Assembly (NCBI GenBank): GCA_036389455.1
Contig: DASVPW010000143.1
Coordinates: 1 to 33,514, forward strand
Reading direction: 5' to 3'
Source of the DNA: JAJKJG01 sp036389455
GTDB lineage: Bacteria > Pseudomonadota > Alphaproteobacteria > Rhizobiales > Beijerinckiaceae
Length of the DNA stretch: 33,514 bases
Below are positions 15,191-22,716 of the stretch, in pieces. The translations under genes and the position numbers were made by a program. Numbering within the stretch: the first letter of the stretch is position 1; every line of letters begins with the position of its first letter. The notes below the pieces were generated by a model. The model was not told the origin of the DNA. It saw only the letters and a list, made by a program, of their open reading frames with translations, and made no database searches.

Positions 15191-15487
15191 TCAGGAATGG
15201 ATCGGCGCGTCGTGGGTGTGAAAGCTCTTCAGGCGTCGGAAGACGGAAGTGTCGTAGTTCGACGGCGTCTCGGCCTCGCCCGTGATCCATAGATAGAGAT
15301 CCCGGTCCGGCACCTCAATGAGGCGCTCGAACTCGGCGAGATCCTCGTCCGGCATGGTCCCGATCTCGGCGTCGGCGAAGCGGCCCATGATGAGGTCCAT
15401 CTCCCGGATGCCCCGGTGCCAGGCGCGGAACAGCACCTTCCTGCGCCGCACGTCGAGGTCCGCGCTCGTCCGCGTCGATCCGCTCAT
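15191..15487 (-). CDS. sdhE: FAD assembly factor SdhE (succinate dehydrogenase assembly factor 2)
   Basis: 98 residues of the SdhE / Sdh5 family, which promotes covalent FAD attachment to the flavoprotein SdhA. The signature RGxxExD is present as RGIREMD at 25-31 within LFRAWHRGIREMDLIMGRFAD, followed by the acidic helix MPDEDLAEFERLIEVPDRDLYLWITG. Its length fits the family. ATG 15487 has AGGAG seven bases upstream. It diverges from recG, whose ATG is 49 bp away, and reads toward mfd, the arrangement common in Rhizobiales. Confidence 0.93.
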   Translation of the reverse strand: MSGSTRTSADLDVRRRKVLFRAWHRGIREMDLIMGRFADAEIGTMPDEDLAEFERLIEVPDRDLYLWITGEAETPSNYDTSVFRRLKSFHTHDAPIHS

Positions 15488-15514
15488 GAGTGGCTCCTGT
15501 CGCGACCCCGGCGC

Positions 15515-15520
15515 TATATA
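15515..15520 (+). promoter_or_regulatory. Possible recG -10 element (TATATA)
   Basis: TATATA lies 15 bases before the recG ATG in the short sdhE/recG divergent gap. No good -35 is visible at 17-bp spacing, and the implied leader is under 12 bases with no Shine-Dalgarno. This is a suggestion only. Confidence 0.3.
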
Positions 15521-15535
15521 GGCCCGGACCCGCCG

Positions 15536-17677
15536 ATGCCAGATTCCCCTCAGCCCCCTGCCCTGCGCCCTTCCGTCCTCGACCCGCTGTTCGCCCCGGC
15601 GGCGACGCTGCCGGGGGTCGGCCCGAAGATCGCGCAGCTCCTCGACCGGCTCCTCGGCGAGCCGGGCAGGCCCGCGCGAGTCATCGATCTCCTCTTTCAC
15701 CTGCCGCATGGAGGAATCGCCCGCGACCTGAAGGGCTCGATCGCGGATGCTCCGATCGGCGAGACGGTGACGCTCAAGGTGCGGGTCACGGAGCACCGGC
15801 CGGGGCCGCCGCGGCGCGGCAAGGCGCCGTTCCGCATCCTCGTCGAGGACGACACGGGCGACATCCTGCTTGTGTTCTTCAACGCTCATCCGGAGCGCAT
15901 CCAAGCGCTCCTGCCCGTCGGCTCGGTGCGCTACGTCTCGGGCAAGCTCGAGCTGTGGGATGGCTACCGCCAGATGGTCCACCCGGACCGCATCCTCGAC
16001 GAGCGCCGCATCGGCGAGCTGCCCGCCGTTGAGGCGGTGTATGGGCTCACCGAGGGGCTGTCGACGAGGCTCGTCGGCAAGTTCGTCGCAACCGCCCTCG
16101 AGCGCCTGCCGGACATGCCCGAGTGGCAGGACCCGGCCTGGCTCGCGCGGGGCGGCTTCCCGGCTTTCGGCGAGGCTCTGCGCCGGCTGCACCGGCCCGA
16201 AGCCGCCGCCGAGGCGACGCCCGAGGCCACCGCCTTAAGTCCGGCACGGCGGCGCCTCGCTTACGACGAGCTTCTCGCCTCGCAGCTCGCGCTCGCCCTC
16301 GTGCGCAGCCGGATGCGGCGGCTGCCCGGGCGCAGCAAGGCCGGCGACGGGCGGATCGCCCAAAAGATCGTGGCCGCCCTCCCCTTCGCGCTGACCGGCG
16401 CGCAGGAGCGGGCCCTCCAAGAGATCCGCGGCGACCTTGCCTCGGACAAGCGCATGCTGCGGCTGCTGCAAGGCGACGTCGGCTCGGGCAAGACCGCCGT
16501 CGCACTCCTCGCCATGGCGAGCGCCATCGAGGCCGGCCGGCAGGCGGCGCTGATGGCGCCGACGGAGATCCTGGCGCGCCAGCACTTCGAGCGCATCGAG
16601 CCCCTCGCCCGCAAGGCGGGACTTCGCGTCACCCTCTTGACCGGCCGCGACAAGGGCGCCGAGCGCCGCCGGGTGCTGCTCGCGCTGGCCGAAGGCGCCG
16701 TGAACATCGTCGTCGGCACACACGCCCTGTTCCAGGAGGACGTCGAGTTCCGCGACCTCGGCCTCGCCGTCGTCGACGAGCAGCACCGCTTCGGCGTCCA
16801 CCAGCGCCTCGCGCTCGGCTCCAAGGGCGAGGCGGTCGATATCCTGGTCATGACCGCGACGCCGATCCCGCGCACCCTCGCGCTCACCTACTTCGGCGAC
16901 ATGGACGTGTCGGTCCTCGACGAGAAGCCGGCCGGGCGCAAGCCGATCACGACGCGCATCGTCTCGACCGAGCGCCTGCAGGAAGTCGCGGACGCCATTG
17001 GCCGCGCCATCAAGGCCGGCGACCGGGTTTATTGGATTTGCCCGCTCGTCGCCGAATCCGAGGCGGTCGACTTGGCGGCGGCCGAGGACCGCTACGCGGA
17101 GCTCAAAGAAGTATTCGGCGACGCGGCCGGCCTCGTGCACGGCAAGCTTTCTTCCCGCGAGAAGGACGCCGCCATGGAGCGCTTCGCCCGCGGCGAGACC
17201 AAGGTCCTGGTCTCGACCACGGTGGTCGAGGTCGGCGTCGACGTGCCGGAAGCGACCGTGATGGTGATCGAGCACGCCGAGCGCTTCGGCCTCGCCCAGC
17301 TCCATCAGCTGCGCGGCCGCATCGGGCGCGGCGAGCGGCCCTCGACCTGCCTCCTCCTCTACAAGGGGCCGCTCGGGCCGATGGCGAAGGCCCGCCTCGA
17401 GATGATGCGCGAGACCGAGGACGGCTTCCGCATCGCCGAGGAGGACCTGCGGCTTCGCGGCGAGGGCGAGGTGCTGGGCACCCGCCAGTCCGGCCTCCCC
17501 GGCTTCCGCCTCGCCCGCACCGACCTCGACGGCGATCTCCTGGGCGCCGCCCGCGACGACGCCCGCCTCACGGTCGAGCGCGACCCGCGGCTCGAGGGGG
17601 AGCGCGGCGGGGCGCTGAGGGTGCTGCTCTATTTGTTCGAGCGCGATGCGGCGGTGCGACTGCTGGGAGCGGGGTAG
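15536..17677 (+). CDS. recG: ATP-dependent DNA helicase RecG
   Basis: 713 residues, close to typical RecG. It remodels stalled forks, R-loops and Holliday junctions. The N-terminal wedge/OB-fold includes LPGVGPKIAQLLDRLL and VIDLLFHLPHG, then RVTEHRPGPPRRGKAPFRILVEDDTG. The SF2 helicase core has Walker A QGDVGSGKTAVALLAM near 311-326, NIVVGTHALFQEDVEF, DEQHRFGV near 413-420, MTATPIPRTLALTYFGDMDVSVLDEKPAGRKPI, and the RGRIGRGERPSTCLLLY motif. An upstream in-frame extension would cross sdhE; ATG 15536 matches the family N-terminus. It diverges from sdhE-mfd, so two RNA-polymerase/fork repair translocases share this locus. Confidence 0.97.
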   Translation: MPDSPQPPALRPSVLDPLFAPAATLPGVGPKIAQLLDRLLGEPGRPARVIDLLFHLPHGGIARDLKGSIADAPIGETVTLKVRVTEHRPGPPRRGKAPFRILVEDDTGDILLVFFNAHPERIQALLPVGSVRYVSGKLELWDGYRQMVHPDRILDERRIGELPAVEAVYGLTEGLSTRLVGKFVATALERLPDMPEWQDPAWLARGGFPAFGEALRRLHRPEAAAEATPEATALSPARRRLAYDELLASQLALALVRSRMRRLPGRSKAGDGRIAQKIVAALPFALTGAQERALQEIRGDLASDKRMLRLLQGDVGSGKTAVALLAMASAIEAGRQAALMAPTEILARQHFERIEPLARKAGLRVTLLTGRDKGAERRRVLLALAEGAVNIVVGTHALFQEDVEFRDLGLAVVDEQHRFGVHQRLALGSKGEAVDILVMTATPIPRTLALTYFGDMDVSVLDEKPAGRKPITTRIVSTERLQEVADAIGRAIKAGDRVYWICPLVAESEAVDLAAAEDRYAELKEVFGDAAGLVHGKLSSREKDAAMERFARGETKVLVSTTVVEVGVDVPEATVMVIEHAERFGLAQLHQLRGRIGRGERPSTCLLLYKGPLGPMAKARLEMMRETEDGFRIAEEDLRLRGEGEVLGTRQSGLPGFRLARTDLDGDLLGAARDDARLTVERDPRLEGERGGALRVLLYLFERDAAVRLLGAG

Positions 17678-17693
17678 GCTCAGACGTCAAAAA

Positions 17694-17813
17694 CATCCTC
17701 ATGCTGAGGAGGCCGAAGGCCGAGCCTCGAAGCACGCACCGCGGCTGGACGCCGTATCGACGGGGTGCGTCCTTCGAGGCTCGCGCTTCGCGCGAGCACC
17801 TCAGGATGAGGAG
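17694..17813. repeat. 120-bp palindromic intergenic element after recG
   Basis: Left arm 17694-17740 and right arm 17764-17813 form an imperfect inverted repeat. CGAGCCTCGAAGCACGCACC on the left matches the complement of the right arm at 19 of 20 positions, and CTCATGCTGAGG pairs with CCTCAGGATGAG with one mismatch. Small hairpins GGCCGAAGGCC and CTCGCGCTTCGCGCGAG sit inside the arms. It lies between convergent recG and the DUF502 gene, as Rhizobiales dispersed palindromes often do, and may act as a terminator for both. Confidence 0.8.
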
Positions 17814-17834
17814 GTTGGGAGCTTCGCTTCGGAG

Positions 17835-18575
17835 CTAAGCGTCCACCGTCGGCCGCGCTGCCATCGGCGCCCCCGTCAGCGGCACCACGCCCGGCAGCGG
17901 CGTGCGGCTCTCGGGCTGGATGATGCCCATGGACATGAGGAGCTTGAAGGCGTCGTCGGGGGTGAGGTCGACCTCTTTCACCCGCGAGCGCTCCATGATG
18001 ACGAGGTAGCCGGTGGTCGGGTTCGGGGTGCAGGGCACGAAGACGCAGAGGTGCTCGGCGGGCGGCAGCGCCTCGGCCAGCGCGCCTGCGGCGGGCTCGG
18101 TGATGAAGCAGAGCGACCACAGGCCCTCGCCCGGCCACTCGATCAGCCCGACCTGGCGGAAGCTCTGGCCGTCCTGCTTGAACACGGTCTCGAAGATCTG
18201 CTTCACGCCCTTGTAGATCGAGCGCACCACCGGCATGCGGGCCAAGAAGACCTCGCCCATGTTGAGGAGCGACTTGCCGACGAGGTTCGCTGTCAGAAAC
18301 CCGAGCAGCGTCAACCCGACGAAAGCGACGACGAGACCGAAGCCGGGCAGGCGGAACGGCAGGTAGGTGTCGGGCGAGTAGCGCGCCGGCACGAGCGGCT
18401 TCATCCAGCCGTCGACGGTGTTGATGAACCACCACGTGATATAGAGCGTGATGGCGAGGGGCCCCGCGACGATGAGGCCGGTGAGGAAGTAGTTGCGCAG
18501 GCGCGCCCGGGCACTCGGCCGGGCCCTGCCCGCCGCCGCCCCGGGCGGGCCGGGTACCTTAAGATCTTCGCTCAT
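17835..18575 (-). CDS. DUF502 family inner-membrane protein
   Basis: 246 residues of the DUF502 family (PF04367). Two membrane segments are seen: about 27-49 in LRNYFLTGLIVAGPLAITLYITWWF and about 73-97 in LPGFGLVVAFVGLTLLGFLTANLVG. The conserved family block follows as ARMPVVRSIYKGVKQIFETVF, then VGLIEWPGEGLWSLCFIT and VFVPCTPNPTTGYLVIMERSRV, and the C-terminal SMGIIQPE. ATG 18575 is chosen; the frame extends nine residues to a TTG. Family members are widespread and their function is not established. The gene is the last of a minus-strand series below glmS and a PilZ protein; its 3' end meets the palindromic element after recG. Confidence 0.92.
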   Translation of the reverse strand: MSEDLKVPGPPGAAAGRARPSARARLRNYFLTGLIVAGPLAITLYITWWFINTVDGWMKPLVPARYSPDTYLPFRLPGFGLVVAFVGLTLLGFLTANLVGKSLLNMGEVFLARMPVVRSIYKGVKQIFETVFKQDGQSFRQVGLIEWPGEGLWSLCFITEPAAGALAEALPPAEHLCVFVPCTPNPTTGYLVIMERSRVKEVDLTPDDAFKLLMSMGIIQPESRTPLPGVVPLTGAPMAARPTVDA

Positions 18576-18647
18576 CCGCTCGCGTCTGGTCTCTCGATCC
18601 AAGACCTACGCGAGGGATCGGCATCGCTCAAGGGCGAGCGGCTCTAT

Positions 18648-18896
18648 CTATTCGGCGAAGGCGACGCCGATCTCGTTCGCCCGCCGCCAGACCATGCGGG
18701 CCCGGAATATGCGCTCCTTGCGCGCCACCTCGAGGTCGAACGCATCGGGCACGATGGCCGTGCCGGCGAACACCACCTTGGCCCCGCCGCCCGAGAAGTT
18801 CCGCACGATGCAGTCGATCGCGGAACGCCCCTTGGCAAAGGTCACGACGCCGCCGAGGAAGGTCCGGTTGCGGATGGTCCCGCGCCGCTCGGTCAT
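18648..18896 (-). CDS. Short PilZ-domain protein (likely c-di-GMP binding)
   Basis: 82 residues, essentially one PilZ domain. The N-terminal RxxxR is R5-GTI-R9, and the second motif (D/N)xSxxG is NFSGGG at 33-38. Hydrophobic strands DAFDLEV and FRARMVWRRANEIGVAF complete the barrel; the MVWRRxNEIGVxF ending is common among short alphaproteobacterial PilZ proteins. PilZ domains bind cyclic di-GMP and act as stand-alone effectors. ATG 18896 is preferred because AGGAG lies eight bases upstream; ATG 18911 would overlap that site. It sits 72 bp upstream of the DUF502 gene, same strand. Binding is inferred from motifs. Confidence 0.85.
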   Translation of the reverse strand: MTERRGTIRNRTFLGGVVTFAKGRSAIDCIVRNFSGGGAKVVFAGTAIVPDAFDLEVARKERIFRARMVWRRANEIGVAFAE

Positions 18897-18970
18897 GGCA
18901 AGGCTCCTCATTCTCTGCCCGCATCATGGCACAGGAGGAGGCTCGAAGAGCCGGAAACCGTTTGTTAGGG

Positions 18971-19201
18971 TTAGCTCTTGCCGAGCGGCGGCTGGGTCGC
19001 CGACTTGACGAGGTGGATGGGCCAATACGCCGGCCAGACTACGCCGACATAGGTGGCCACGGTCAGGCGCATGTCGTGGGGAGCGAAGGCGATCCTGCCG
19101 TAATAGAACGCGCCGGTGAGCAACCCCGCGATCGCATAGGCGCCGACGAGGTGAGGGAGGGCGCGCCGCAGCCGGGTCCGGTCCTGTGGCTTCGGCCGCA
19201 T
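18971..19201 (-). CDS. Small membrane protein of unknown function, downstream of glmS
   Basis: 76 residues; no family recognised. A basic start (MRPKPQDRTRLRR) precedes a hydrophobic stretch at about 16-38 (LPHLVGAYAIAGLLTGAFYYGRI) and a second, shorter one at about 47-64 (TVATYVGVVWPAYWPIHLV). This suggests one or two membrane spans with a positive cytoplasmic N-terminus. Its ATG lies 7 bases after the glmS stop, so it is very likely cotranscribed with glmS. Reading frame use matches neighbouring genes. I cannot assign a function. Confidence 0.65.
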   Translation of the reverse strand: MRPKPQDRTRLRRALPHLVGAYAIAGLLTGAFYYGRIAFAPHDMRLTVATYVGVVWPAYWPIHLVKSATQPPLGKS

Positions 19202-19208
19202 GTGGGCC

Positions 19209-21038
19209 CTACTCCACCGTCACGGACTTTGCGAGGTTGCGCGGCTGGTCGACGTCTTTCCCCATGAACACCGCGGTGTGGTAGGCGATGAGCTGGATCG
19301 GGATCGCGTAGAGGATCGGCGCGACGACCGGGTGCGCGGGCGGCATGACGATGGTCGCCATGGTCTCCATGGCGGCCTCGTCGGCGCCCTTCTGATCGGT
19401 GACGAGGAGGATGCGCCCGCCTCGCGCCGCGACCTCCTGCATGTTCGAGATGGTCTTCTCCATGAGGTGGTCGTGCGGCGCGATCACGATCACCGGCATG
19501 TCCTCGTCGATGAGGGCGATCGGCCCGTGCTTGAGCTCGCCCGCGGCGTAGCCCTCGGCATGGATGTAGGAGATCTCCTTCAGCTTCAGCGCCCCTTCGA
19601 GGGCGAGCGGATAGGAAGTGCCGCGCCCGAGGTAGAGCACGTCGGTCGCCTTGGCGAGCTCGCGGTTGAGGCTCTCGATCCGGTGCTCGAGCTTCAGCGC
19701 GTCGGCCATGAGGCCGGGGGTCGCGATGAGCGCGTTGACGAGCTCCGTTTCCTGACTCTCGGAGAGCGTCCCCCGGGCCCGTCCCGCCGCGATGGCGAGG
19801 CAGAGGAGCACGGTGAGCTGGCAGGTGAAGGCCTTGGTCGAGGCGACGCCGACCTCGACTCCGGCGAGCGTCGGCGCGATCGCGGCGCTCTCCCGCGCCA
19901 TGGTCGAGGTCTGCACGTTGACGACGGTAAGGATGTGCTGCCCCTGCGCCTTGGCGTAGCGCAGCGAAGCGAGGGTGTCGGCGGTCTCGCCGGACTGCGA
20001 CACGAACAGGGCGAGCTCGCCCTCATCGAGCGGCGGCTCGCGGTAGCGGAACTCGGAGGCGACGTCGATCTCGACCGGCAGGCGCGCCAGGCGCTCGAAC
20101 CAGTATTTCGCGATGAGGCCGGCGTAGTAGGCGGTGCCGCAGGCCGAGATCGTCAGGCGCCGCAGGTCCTTGAAGTCGAACGGCAGCGGCTGCGGCAGCC
20201 TCACCCGCGCGCCCGCGAGGTCGACGTAGTGGGCAAGCGTCCGTCCGACGACCTCCGGCTGCTCGTAGATTTCTTTGGCCATGAAGTGGCGGTGGTTGCC
20301 CTTCTCGGCCGAAAAGCTGCCGGCCGGGACCTTCTGGCGCGGGCGGTCGACCGGGCGGCCCTTGATGTCGTGGATCTCGGCGCCGTCGCGGGAGAGCACG
20401 GCCCAGTCGCCGTCGCTAAGGTAGGTGACCTCGTCCGTGAACGGCGCGAGCGCGAGCGCGTCGGAGCCGAGGTACATCTCGCCGTCGCCGTGGCCGACCG
20501 CGAGCGGCGCACCGTGGCAGGCGCCGATCAGGAGGTCGTCCTTGCCGGCGAAGAGGAAGGCGAGGGCAAAGGCGCCGCGCAGGCGCGGCAGCGCCTTCGC
20601 CACCGCCTCGACCGGGCCCTTGCCCTTGGCGATCTCGCTTGTCACGAGCTGGGCCACGACCTCGGTGTCGGTCTCGGTCTCGAACCGGACGCCTTGCGCC
20701 TGCAGCTCCTCCTTGAGCTCGCGGAAGTTCTCGATGATGCCGTTATGGACGACGGCGAGCTTCTCGGTCGCGTGCGGGTGGGCGTTCCTCTCGTTCGGCT
20801 TGCCGTGGGTCGCCCAGCGGGTGTGGCCGATGCCGATCGCGCCCGAGAGCGGCGCCTGCGACAGCTTGACCTCGAGGTTGCCGAGCTTGCCCTCGGCGCG
20901 GCGGCGCTCGAGCCGGCCGCCGTCCTCCAGCGTCGCGATGCCGGCGGAGTCGTAGCCGCGGTACTCGAGGCGCTTCAGGGCGTCCACCACCTGCATCGCG
21001 ACGGCGGACTTGCCCAATATCCCGACGATCCCACACAT
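19209..21038 (-). CDS. glmS: Glutamine--fructose-6-phosphate aminotransferase GlmS
   Basis: 609 residues, normal for GlmS, which makes glucosamine-6-phosphate from fructose-6-phosphate and glutamine. The glutaminase half begins MCGIVGILG with the Cys2 nucleophile after Met removal, and includes GYDSAGIATLEDG, HTRWATHGKPNERNAHPH and HNGIIENFRELK. The isomerase half has two SIS domains (SACGTAYYAGLIAKYWFE, SQSGETADTLASLRYAK, GRGTSYPLALEGALKLKEISYIHAEGYAAGELKHGP) and ends DQPRNLAKSVTVE, as expected. It follows glmU on the same strand with a 93-bp gap, so UDP-GlcNAc precursor synthesis is encoded as a unit. No glmS ribozyme is expected in this phylum and none was seen. Confidence 0.98.
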   Translation of the reverse strand: MCGIVGILGKSAVAMQVVDALKRLEYRGYDSAGIATLEDGGRLERRRAEGKLGNLEVKLSQAPLSGAIGIGHTRWATHGKPNERNAHPHATEKLAVVHNGIIENFRELKEELQAQGVRFETETDTEVVAQLVTSEIAKGKGPVEAVAKALPRLRGAFALAFLFAGKDDLLIGACHGAPLAVGHGDGEMYLGSDALALAPFTDEVTYLSDGDWAVLSRDGAEIHDIKGRPVDRPRQKVPAGSFSAEKGNHRHFMAKEIYEQPEVVGRTLAHYVDLAGARVRLPQPLPFDFKDLRRLTISACGTAYYAGLIAKYWFERLARLPVEIDVASEFRYREPPLDEGELALFVSQSGETADTLASLRYAKAQGQHILTVVNVQTSTMARESAAIAPTLAGVEVGVASTKAFTCQLTVLLCLAIAAGRARGTLSESQETELVNALIATPGLMADALKLEHRIESLNRELAKATDVLYLGRGTSYPLALEGALKLKEISYIHAEGYAAGELKHGPIALIDEDMPVIVIAPHDHLMEKTISNMQEVAARGGRILLVTDQKGADEAAMETMATIVMPPAHPVVAPILYAIPIQLIAYHTAVFMGKDVDQPRNLAKSVTVE

Positions 21039-21131
21039 CTTTCGCGAATCCTCGTCCGCCGCCGGTTCGCCCAGCTTGGCCTCAGGTTAGCTGAATCGGG
21101 CCTGAGCGCTCCAGTCAACTTCCGTGTCGGA

Positions 21132-22529
21132 TCATGACGACACGGGTTCCTTCGATTTTGCCTGCAACTTCCTTGCCGAGAGCTTGTCCCGCAACGTCTT
21201 TGCCCAGCCTTGCTTAACGGTCTGATGCGCGCGCCCGAACGCCAGCGCGTCCGGCGGCACGTCGTTGGTGATGACCGACCCCGATGCCACGTAGGCCCCC
21301 TCCCCGATCGAGACCGGGGCGACAAGGGAGGAGTTGGTGCCGACGAAGGCGCCCTTGCCGATCTCGGTGCGGTGCTTGGAAAAGCCGTCGTAGTTGCAGG
21401 TGATGGTGCCGGCGCCGATGTTCGCGCCCTCGCCCACGCTGGCGTCGCCGATGTAGGCGAGGTGGTTGGCCTTGGCCCCGGCGCCGATCCCGGCGTTCTT
21501 GACCTCGACGAAGTTGCCGACCCGCGCCTTCTCGCCGAGGGACGCGCCGGGACGCAGGCGGGCGTAGGGGCCGACGCTCGCGCTCTTCGCGACCCGCGCC
21601 CCTTCGAGATGGGAGAAGGCGTGGATCACGGCCCCGCCCTCGATCGCGACCCCCGGCCCGAACACCACGTAGGGCTCGACGGTCACGTCGGGCGCGATCT
21701 CCGTGTCGAGGCTGAAGAACACGGTCTCGGGCGCCAAAAGGGTCACGCCGGCCTTCATGGCCTTCGCCCGCAGCCGGTCCTGGACGACCTTTTCGACGGC
21801 GGCGAGCTGGGCGCGGTCGTTGATGCCCTGCACCTCGGTCTCCGGCGCCTCCACAACCTCGACCCGCTCGCCCGCTGCCCGGGCGATCTCGACGAGATCG
21901 GTGAGATAGTACTCGCGCTGGGCGTTGCGGTTGCCGACCTGCTCCAGGAGGGCGAGCGCCCGGTCGCCGCGGAGCGCCATCAGTCCGCCGTTGCAGAGCG
22001 TGATGGCGCGCTCCTCGGGGGTTGCATCCCTGTCCTCCCGGATCGCCGCAAGCCCGCCCGCGTCGCTCACGAGCCGCCCGTAGCCGGCCGGGTCGCGGGC
22101 CTTGAAGCCGAGCACGGCGACGGCCGCGCCTTCGGCGAGCGGCGCCCTGAGCCGCGCGAAGGTGGCCGCCTCGACGAGAGGCGTGTCCGCGAAGGCGATC
22201 ACCACGTCGTCGGCGCCCTCCGCCAGGGCGGCTCTCGCGGCCAGCACCGCGTGCGCCGTGCCGAGGCGCTCGGCTTGCGTGAAGACCGTGGCGCCGGGCG
22301 TAAAGCGGCGCGCCTCGGCGCCGACGTCCTCGCGCCCGGGACCGACCACCACCGCCGCCCGCGTCGCCCCGGCCGCGGCGACCGCCGCCAGGACATGGCC
22401 GAGCATGGAGCGCCCGGCGATCTCGTGCAGGACCTTGGGGCGGACCGACTTCATGCGCGTCCCTTCCCCGGCCGCCAGCACGACGGCGAGGCAGGTCCGG
22501 GGCGGCGCTTTAAGGGCGGGGTTCGGCAT
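21132..22529 (-). CDS. glmU: Bifunctional GlcNAc-1-P uridyltransferase / GlcN-1-P acetyltransferase GlmU
   Basis: 465 residues. The N-terminal pyrophosphorylase domain has LAVVLAAGEGTRMKS at 14-28, then LGTAHAV, FADTPLV and CNGGLMA. The C-terminal left-handed beta-helix acetyltransferase is marked by hexapeptide repeats and by KNAGIGAGAKANHLAYIGDASVGEGANIGAGTITCNYDGFSKHRTEIG. GlmU converts glucosamine-1-phosphate to UDP-GlcNAc, feeding peptidoglycan and lipid A. ATG 22529 begins the family N-terminus. It is first in the minus-strand series, diverging from opgG across 187 bp. Confidence 0.98.
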   Translation of the reverse strand: MPNPALKAPPRTCLAVVLAAGEGTRMKSVRPKVLHEIAGRSMLGHVLAAVAAAGATRAAVVVGPGREDVGAEARRFTPGATVFTQAERLGTAHAVLAARAALAEGADDVVIAFADTPLVEAATFARLRAPLAEGAAVAVLGFKARDPAGYGRLVSDAGGLAAIREDRDATPEERAITLCNGGLMALRGDRALALLEQVGNRNAQREYYLTDLVEIARAAGERVEVVEAPETEVQGINDRAQLAAVEKVVQDRLRAKAMKAGVTLLAPETVFFSLDTEIAPDVTVEPYVVFGPGVAIEGGAVIHAFSHLEGARVAKSASVGPYARLRPGASLGEKARVGNFVEVKNAGIGAGAKANHLAYIGDASVGEGANIGAGTITCNYDGFSKHRTEIGKGAFVGTNSSLVAPVSIGEGAYVASGSVITNDVPPDALAFGRAHQTVKQGWAKTLRDKLSARKLQAKSKEPVSS

Positions 22530-22634
22530 CGAGCGTCCTCGGGGCGTTCCTTGAGCGAGCTATCAAGAGTTTGCCGCAATCCGCAATGCGGACGGCGCAA
22601 AGGTCGCACCCGCGACGGTGCGCCGCCCGCCAAA

Positions 22635-22663
22635 TTGATCCGTTATCCCCCGTCTCTTATAGT
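22635..22663 (+). promoter_or_regulatory. Candidate sigma70-type promoter of opgGH
   Basis: TTGATC at 22635-22640 and TATAGT at 22658-22663, spaced by 17 bases, lie about 55-80 bp before the opgG ATG in the glmU/opgG divergent gap. The match is good in a GC-rich genome but untested. Confidence 0.5.
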
Positions 22664-22716
22664 GGCTTGGCCGTTGAGCCGTTCTTGCCGGCGAACCCGA
22701 AAAAGCACCTCGTTCC

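Noticed and set aside
18940..18952. GGCTC-GAA-GAGCC hairpin downstream of the small membrane protein gene
   Set aside because: Stem is only five base pairs and no T-tract follows in either direction, so a terminator call is not supported.
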